Assembly (NCBI GenBank): GCA_009782215.1 | Contig: WRKO01000004.1 | Coordinates: forward strand, 49,573-113,572 | Direction: 5' to 3' | DNA: 64,000 nucleotides | Source of the DNA: Oscillospiraceae bacterium | Lineage (GTDB): Bacteria; Bacillota; Clostridia; Oscillospirales; UBA929 | In this document: piece after piece, positions 60,264-64,000 of the stretch | How the letters are laid out: each line of letters opens with the position of its first letter | Position numbering within the stretch: the first letter of the stretch is position 1 | Made by a program: the position numbers and the translations under genes | The notes under the pieces: generated by a model | Told to the model about the DNA's origin: nothing | The model's database searches: none | What the model saw: only the letters and a program-made list of their open reading frames with translations

Positions 60264-61283
60264 TTACACGGCGGCGCGCGCCGTTTCCATCGCCGCGCAC
60301 ACCTTGTCGCAGAACGCGTCGAACGCCGGATCTTCCTTTTGCAGCTCCGGGCGGGAAAGGATGTTGGGGATGGTCTCTGCCATGCCTTGGTCGAAGCGGG
60401 TGGTCGCGATAAAATCCGGCACAAGGCGCTTGATTTTGGTGTTGTCGAAGACGACCGAACGGGCCTTGTCGCCCCAAAGCGTCCCTTCAAAGTCATACCC
60501 GTGCCGTTTGCCCGCGCCGATGATAAAGTCGGACGGCAGATAGAGCGGTTTATGCTCCACGCCGAGCCTCGCGGCGACCGTCTCGTGGATTTGAGTCCAC
60601 GTAAGGCTCTCGTCGCTGGTGATATGCACCGCCATACCGATGGCGTGGGGGTTGCCCATCAGGCCGGTGAACCCCTTGGCGAAATCGCCGCTGTGGGTGA
60701 CCGTCCAGAGGGAGCTGCCGTCGCCGTGAATCAAAACGGGCTGGCCCCGCAGCATCCGCAGCAAGACCTGCCAGCATCCGCCGCTCCCGTGCAGGGCAAG
60801 CGGCACGGAGCAATCGTCGTAGGTATGGCTGGGGCGCACAATCGTTATCGGAAACCCGTCCTCGCGGAACCGCTCCGTCAGCCATTCCTCGCAGGCGATT
60901 TTGTTGCGGGAATACTGCCAGTATGGGTTGGAAAGCGGCGTGCTTTCGGTGATGACCGGGCTGACCGGCGGCTTTTGATAGGCCGACGCCGAGCTGATGA
61001 AGATATACTGCCGCACCTTCCCCCGGAGCAATCTGTAATCCCTTTGCACATGCTCCGGCTCGAACGCGATGAAGTCGGCCGCGACGTCAAACTCAAGCCC
61101 GTCCAGCAGTCTGGCGGCCTCCGCCTCGTCGCGGATATCCCCGGCAATCACCCGCGCGCCGTCCGGCACGCGCGCCCCGTGGCTGCCCCGGTTGAACAGC
61201 ACCAATTCATGCCCCAGCTCGCAAAGCCTCCGCGAAATCGCCGCGCTGATGGTTCCGGTTCCGCCAATCAATAACGCTTTCAT
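60264..61283 (-). CDS. NAD-dependent epimerase/dehydratase (extended SDR)
   Basis: 339 residues with the Rossmann motif 'LLIGGTGTISAAISRRLCEL', 'YIFISSASAYQKPP' and the catalytic Tyr-x3-Lys in 'YWQYSRNKIACEEWL'. A C-terminal region is typical of isoflavone-reductase/UDP-sugar-epimerase-like proteins. Substrate unknown. Monocistronic on the minus strand. Confidence 0.88.
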   Translation of the reverse strand: MKALLIGGTGTISAAISRRLCELGHELVLFNRGSHGARVPDGARVIAGDIRDEAEAARLLDGLEFDVAADFIAFEPEHVQRDYRLLRGKVRQYIFISSASAYQKPPVSPVITESTPLSNPYWQYSRNKIACEEWLTERFREDGFPITIVRPSHTYDDCSVPLALHGSGGCWQVLLRMLRGQPVLIHGDGSSLWTVTHSGDFAKGFTGLMGNPHAIGMAVHITSDESLTWTQIHETVAARLGVEHKPLYLPSDFIIGAGKRHGYDFEGTLWGDKARSVVFDNTKIKRLVPDFIATTRFDQGMAETIPNILSRPELQKEDPAFDAFCDKVCAAMETARAAV

Positions 61284-61361
61284 TACAAACCCCTCTCTTT
61301 CCCGTCAAGTATACCACGCCGGGCCCCGGATGCGCAAGGATTTGGCCTTCGCAAAAAAAAC

Positions 61362-61391
61362 TTGACAAACAGTGCCGCCGTAAGGGATACT
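61362..61391 (+). promoter_or_regulatory. Sigma-A promoter of ddh
   Basis: TTGACA (61362-61367), an 18-base spacer and GATACT (61386-61391), 36 bases before the ATG. Confidence 0.68.
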
Positions 61392-61427
61392 GAAAACCCG
61401 CGAAGATAAACCGTGAGAGGTGACAAA

Positions 61428-62414
61428 ATGAAAATCAGAATCGGCATTGCCGGATACGGAAACCTTGGGCGAGGCATGGAATACGCCGTCGCGCAAAACC
61501 CGGACATGGAACTGCGCTGCATCTTGACGCGCAGAGACCCGTCCGCCCTGACCCCAATCACCCCCGGCGTTGAGACGCTGAGCGCCGGAGAGACGCGGTG
61601 GCTGGCCGGCGAGGTTGACGTGATGGTGCTGTGCGGCGGGAGCGCCGCCGATTTGCCCGCGCAGACGCCGGAATTCGCGCGGCTTTTCAATGTGGTGGAC
61701 AGCTTTGACACCCACGCCAAGATACCGGAACACTTCGAGGCGGTAGACCGCGCGGCGAAAAGCGGCGGGAAGACCGCCGTGATCTCCGCCGGGTGGGATC
61801 CGGGCCTGTTTTCACTCAACCGGCTGCTTGCCGAAGCCGTCCTCCCGCGCGGCGGCGGCTATACCTTCTGGGGCAAAGGCGTGAGCCAAGGCCATTCCGA
61901 CGCGATACGCCGCATAGACGGGGTGCTGGACGCCAGACAGTATACCGTCCCGGCGCAAAGCGCGCTCGACGCCGCGCGGAGCGGGCAAAGCCCCGACCTC
62001 AGCGTCCGGCAGAAGCACACCAGAGAGTGCTATGTGGTCGCCGCGGAGGGCGCCGACCGCTCGCGGATTGAGCGCGAAATTGTGACCATGCCCCACTATT
62101 TCGCCGAATATGACACCACCGTACGCTTCATATCGGCGGAGGAGCTTGCTCAAAACCACGCGGGGATGCCCCACGGCGGATTTGTCATCCGCGGCGGCAA
62201 AACCGGGGACGGCGGCCGGCACAGCCAGATGATTGAATTCGGTCTCAGGCTTGATTCCAACCCGGAGTTTACCGCGAGCGTTCTCGCCGCCTGCGCGAGG
62301 GCGGCATACAGGCTCAACAGGGAGGGCGTGACCGGCTGCAAGACCCTCTTCGACATCCCCCCCGCCTGCCTCAGCGCGCAGAGCGGCGAGGAGCTGCGGC
62401 GGACAATCCTTTAG
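61428..62414 (+). CDS. ddh: meso-Diaminopimelate D-dehydrogenase
   Basis: One-step reductive amination to meso-DAP for lysine and peptidoglycan. The 328 residues have the NADP-binding start 'IRIGIAGYGNLGRGMEYAV', 'DVMVLCGGSAADLP', 'NVVDSFDTHAKIPEHFEAVD', 'VISAGWDPGLFSLNRLL' and 'FWGKGVSQGHSDAIRRIDGV', all typical of Ddh. ATG at 61428 has a GAGAGGTG site. Length is normal. Implies a DAP-type cell wall. Confidence 0.95.
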   Translation: MKIRIGIAGYGNLGRGMEYAVAQNPDMELRCILTRRDPSALTPITPGVETLSAGETRWLAGEVDVMVLCGGSAADLPAQTPEFARLFNVVDSFDTHAKIPEHFEAVDRAAKSGGKTAVISAGWDPGLFSLNRLLAEAVLPRGGGYTFWGKGVSQGHSDAIRRIDGVLDARQYTVPAQSALDAARSGQSPDLSVRQKHTRECYVVAAEGADRSRIEREIVTMPHYFAEYDTTVRFISAEELAQNHAGMPHGGFVIRGGKTGDGGRHSQMIEFGLRLDSNPEFTASVLAACARAAYRLNREGVTGCKTLFDIPPACLSAQSGEELRRTIL

Positions 62415-62464
62415 GGCCGGCAGGGCCCCGCCCTCTTTGTGTATACGGAATCTGTCCGTCAGCC

Positions 62465-62493
62465 TTGCTTTCCTGCATGTAATATGTTATACT
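62465..62493 (+). promoter_or_regulatory. Sigma-A promoter of the Fic-family gene
   Basis: TTGCTT (62465-62470), a 17-base spacer and TATACT (62488-62493), about 27 bases before the ATG. Confidence 0.65.
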
Positions 62494-62520
62494 CTATGCA
62501 CAAATTTTTTGGAGGTCGTT

Positions 62521-63489
62521 ATGCGTACATTTGATTACTCTTTTTTGGAAAGCGGGATGCTGCCCGCCGAGCTGCTCAACATCGTCAGCGCCATCGCCGC
62601 CCTGCGTGAACGGGAGAACGAACGCAAGGACAGCGACCCCGACGCTTTCACCCGATTGGAGAGCCTTGCGAGGCTACAGTCGGTCAAAGCGTCAAACGCC
62701 ATCGAGGGGATTGTCACAACCGAACAGCGCATCCTTGAGATTGTCAATCAGAACAGCGCGCCCCTCAACCGCAGCGAGGCGGAGATTGCCGGATACCGCG
62801 ACGCGCTTGACCTGATTTACACCGGCTTTGACGCCTTGGATGTTCGGGAGAATGACATTCTGCGCCTGCACGGAATGATGCTTTCCTGCGCTGCGGCGGC
62901 CCCCGGCGCGGAAACCGCCGCGGCGGTGGAGCAGCTTATCTCCGCTTACACGGACGCGCGGAGCAAGGGCAGCATCATTCCGCTTTTGCTGATTCCGTGC
63001 TTTGTGCTTGACTTCCTCTGTATCCAGCCGTTCGCGGACGGCAGCGGCAGAATGTCGCGGCTACTGTCCCTGCTCCTGCTCTGCAAAAACGGATTTGACG
63101 CGGGGAAGTATATCTCGTTTGAGGAACAGATTTACAACGGCAAAGCCGGCTACAGCGAAGCCCTGCGGTTAAGCTCGGACAAGTGGATTGAACAGCGGAA
63201 CAGCTACTTCCCGTTTATCGAGAACTTCCTCACCACGCTGCTCTGTTGCTACAAGGAGCTTGATAAGCGGTTCACGGCGGTAAACGCGAAAAAAGTCACG
63301 AAGCAGCAGAGGGTGGAAGAAGCCGTGCTGAACAGTCTGCTGCCGATGTCAAAGCAAGAGGTCTTCTCTTTTCTGCCCGATATCAGCCCGAACACCATTG
63401 AAGCGGTTCTCGCCGGCATGGTGCAGAGCGGCTTGGTTGAAAAGGTAGGCACCGGCAGGAACACCAAGTACATCAAAACGCCTTCTTAG
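62521..63489 (+). CDS. Fic-family protein with degenerate catalytic motif
   Basis: 322 residues. N-terminal helices carry the inhibitory motif 'SNAIEGI' (SxxxEG), then the Fic core 'NDILRLHGMML'. The active-site motif reads 'IQPFADGSGRMSRLL' instead of HPFxxGNGRxxR: the catalytic His is Gln (codon 63025-63027) and the Asn is Ser. A C-terminal winged-helix-like domain ('VLNSLLPMSKQEVFSFLPDI') follows. Fic proteins usually transfer AMP to hydroxyl groups; without the His this one may be inactive or do something else. ATG at 62521 with TTGGAGG. Confidence 0.85.
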   Translation: MRTFDYSFLESGMLPAELLNIVSAIAALRERENERKDSDPDAFTRLESLARLQSVKASNAIEGIVTTEQRILEIVNQNSAPLNRSEAEIAGYRDALDLIYTGFDALDVRENDILRLHGMMLSCAAAAPGAETAAAVEQLISAYTDARSKGSIIPLLLIPCFVLDFLCIQPFADGSGRMSRLLSLLLLCKNGFDAGKYISFEEQIYNGKAGYSEALRLSSDKWIEQRNSYFPFIENFLTTLLCCYKELDKRFTAVNAKKVTKQQRVEEAVLNSLLPMSKQEVFSFLPDISPNTIEAVLAGMVQSGLVEKVGTGRNTKYIKTPS

Positions 63490-63508
63490 GCGTAACCCAC
63501 CCGTTACC

Positions 63509-64000
63509 CTACCCCCCGAACAGCGCGTTTTGCGTGTTCGGGCCGGCGACGCCGTCGGCCGTCAGGCCGTTCTCGGCTTGGAAACGGCGGAGTTCGCGTT
63601 CGGTAATCGGGCCGAAGACGCCGTCGGGGAAAACCTCGTTGAAGCCGCGGACGAACAGCGCCGCCTGAATGATATACGTCATATTCCCCCGCGCGCCGGG
63701 ACGCACGTTGACCGTTGCCGCCCGCGTCAGCGGGCCCCATATGCCGTCCGGCACCAAATTGCGCCCGAATTGCCGGTTCAGCTCCAACTGAATGCCCGCG
63801 ACCAGCGCGGCGCGTGTCAGCGGCCCCGCTATGCCGTCTACCGAGAGGTTGAAGCCGTAGCGGGTGTTCAGCGTGGACTGGATGGCGCGGATGACCGCGT
63901 TGCGGTCGGTCGGGGCGGGCGGCGGCGACGTCAGCGGGAACGCCCGCGCCACCGCCGAGGCGATGACCTCCGCCACCGCTTGGATGTTCAGCTTCGCCAC
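63509..64000 (-). CDS. Peptidoglycan-binding-domain protein (partial at window edge)
   Basis: The visible 163 residues hold two or three peptidoglycan-binding-1-like repeats: 'IQSTLNTRYGFNLSVDGIAG', 'LNRQFGRNLVPDGIWGPLTR' and 'FNEVFPDGVFGPITERELRR', each with the DGxxGPxT turn. The frame is open to the last base, where a GTG could be the start or part of a longer gene, so the N-terminus (signal peptide or catalytic domain) is not visible. It should bind cell-wall peptidoglycan. Confidence 0.85.
   Translation of the reverse strand: MAKLNIQAVAEVIASAVARAFPLTSPPPAPTDRNAVIRAIQSTLNTRYGFNLSVDGIAGPLTRAALVAGIQLELNRQFGRNLVPDGIWGPLTRAATVNVRPGARGNMTYIIQAALFVRGFNEVFPDGVFGPITERELRRFQAENGLTADGVAGPNTQNALFGG

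Overview
The window looks like chromosomal DNA from a GC-rich (about 60%) member of the Firmicutes, most likely an uncultured gut-type Clostridia of the Oscillospirales kind. This is inferred from gene content and signals, not from a marker-gene search. Supporting signs are NrdR, an IreB-family protein, HisZ-type histidine synthesis, a potassium-type membrane pyrophosphatase, a BspA-type surface protein, meso-DAP dehydrogenase, strong AGGAGG-like ribosome binding sites, sigma-A promoters of the TTGACA-17-TATAAT kind and lipobox lipoproteins. RNase P RNA is present. I saw no tRNA, rRNA, CRISPR array, prophage or transposase.

Layout. 0-3.5 kb: a sugar-type solute-binding lipoprotein, nrdR and a small Cys protein on the minus strand, divergent from an HtrA protease. 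3.6-5.7 kb: a secreted BspA-like leucine-rich repeat protein. 5.7-6.5 kb: a gene-poor stretch with hairpin repeats, an inverted-repeat pair and a convergent small-RNA/peptide module that looks like a type I toxin-antitoxin locus. 6.5-10.7 kb: a lipase, a ThuA-like protein, a cytoplasmic GH10 xylanase and hypotheticals. 10.8-14.3 kb: recD2 and comFC with a DUF4258/YgiT toxin-antitoxin-like pair between them. 14.4-17.4 kb: membrane protein, methyltransferase, DUF2156 and PfkB kinase. 17.6-28.1 kb: a histidine operon (hisZ-G-D-C-B-AI-E, then udg) interrupted by an AT-rich restriction-modification remnant and other cargo; hisH and hisF are absent and hisA is fused to hisI.

28-35.5 kb: DUF4349 lipoprotein, a GH31 glycosidase relative, IreB, feoAB with a divergent DtxR-family regulator and three identical-type operators, and an ATPase. 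35.6-39.5 kb: potABCD polyamine importer. 39.6-43 kb: ECF sigma/anti-sigma pair, CPBP protease, and an RluA pseudouridine synthase gene carrying a heptanucleotide tandem repeat. 43.1-49.7 kb: xylose isomerase, rnpB, an AGCS amino-acid symporter and HppA. 49.9-60.2 kb: four large signalling genes (two hybrid kinases with Hpt domains, an HD-GYP regulator and a double-receiver protein), probably one phosphorelay network. 60.3-64 kb: an SDR protein, ddh, a Fic-family protein lacking the usual catalytic His, and a peptidoglycan-binding protein cut by the window edge.

Two themes recur. Selfish or accessory gene pairs sit inside housekeeping operons (R-M in his, TA-like pair in recD2-comFC). Intergenic hairpin repeats with varying but self-complementary stems sit just beyond stop codons. 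Metabolically, the GH10 xylanase, xylose isomerase, GH31 relative and sugar-binding lipoprotein point to plant-polysaccharide use. Family names given here come from reading motifs by eye; no database search was run.
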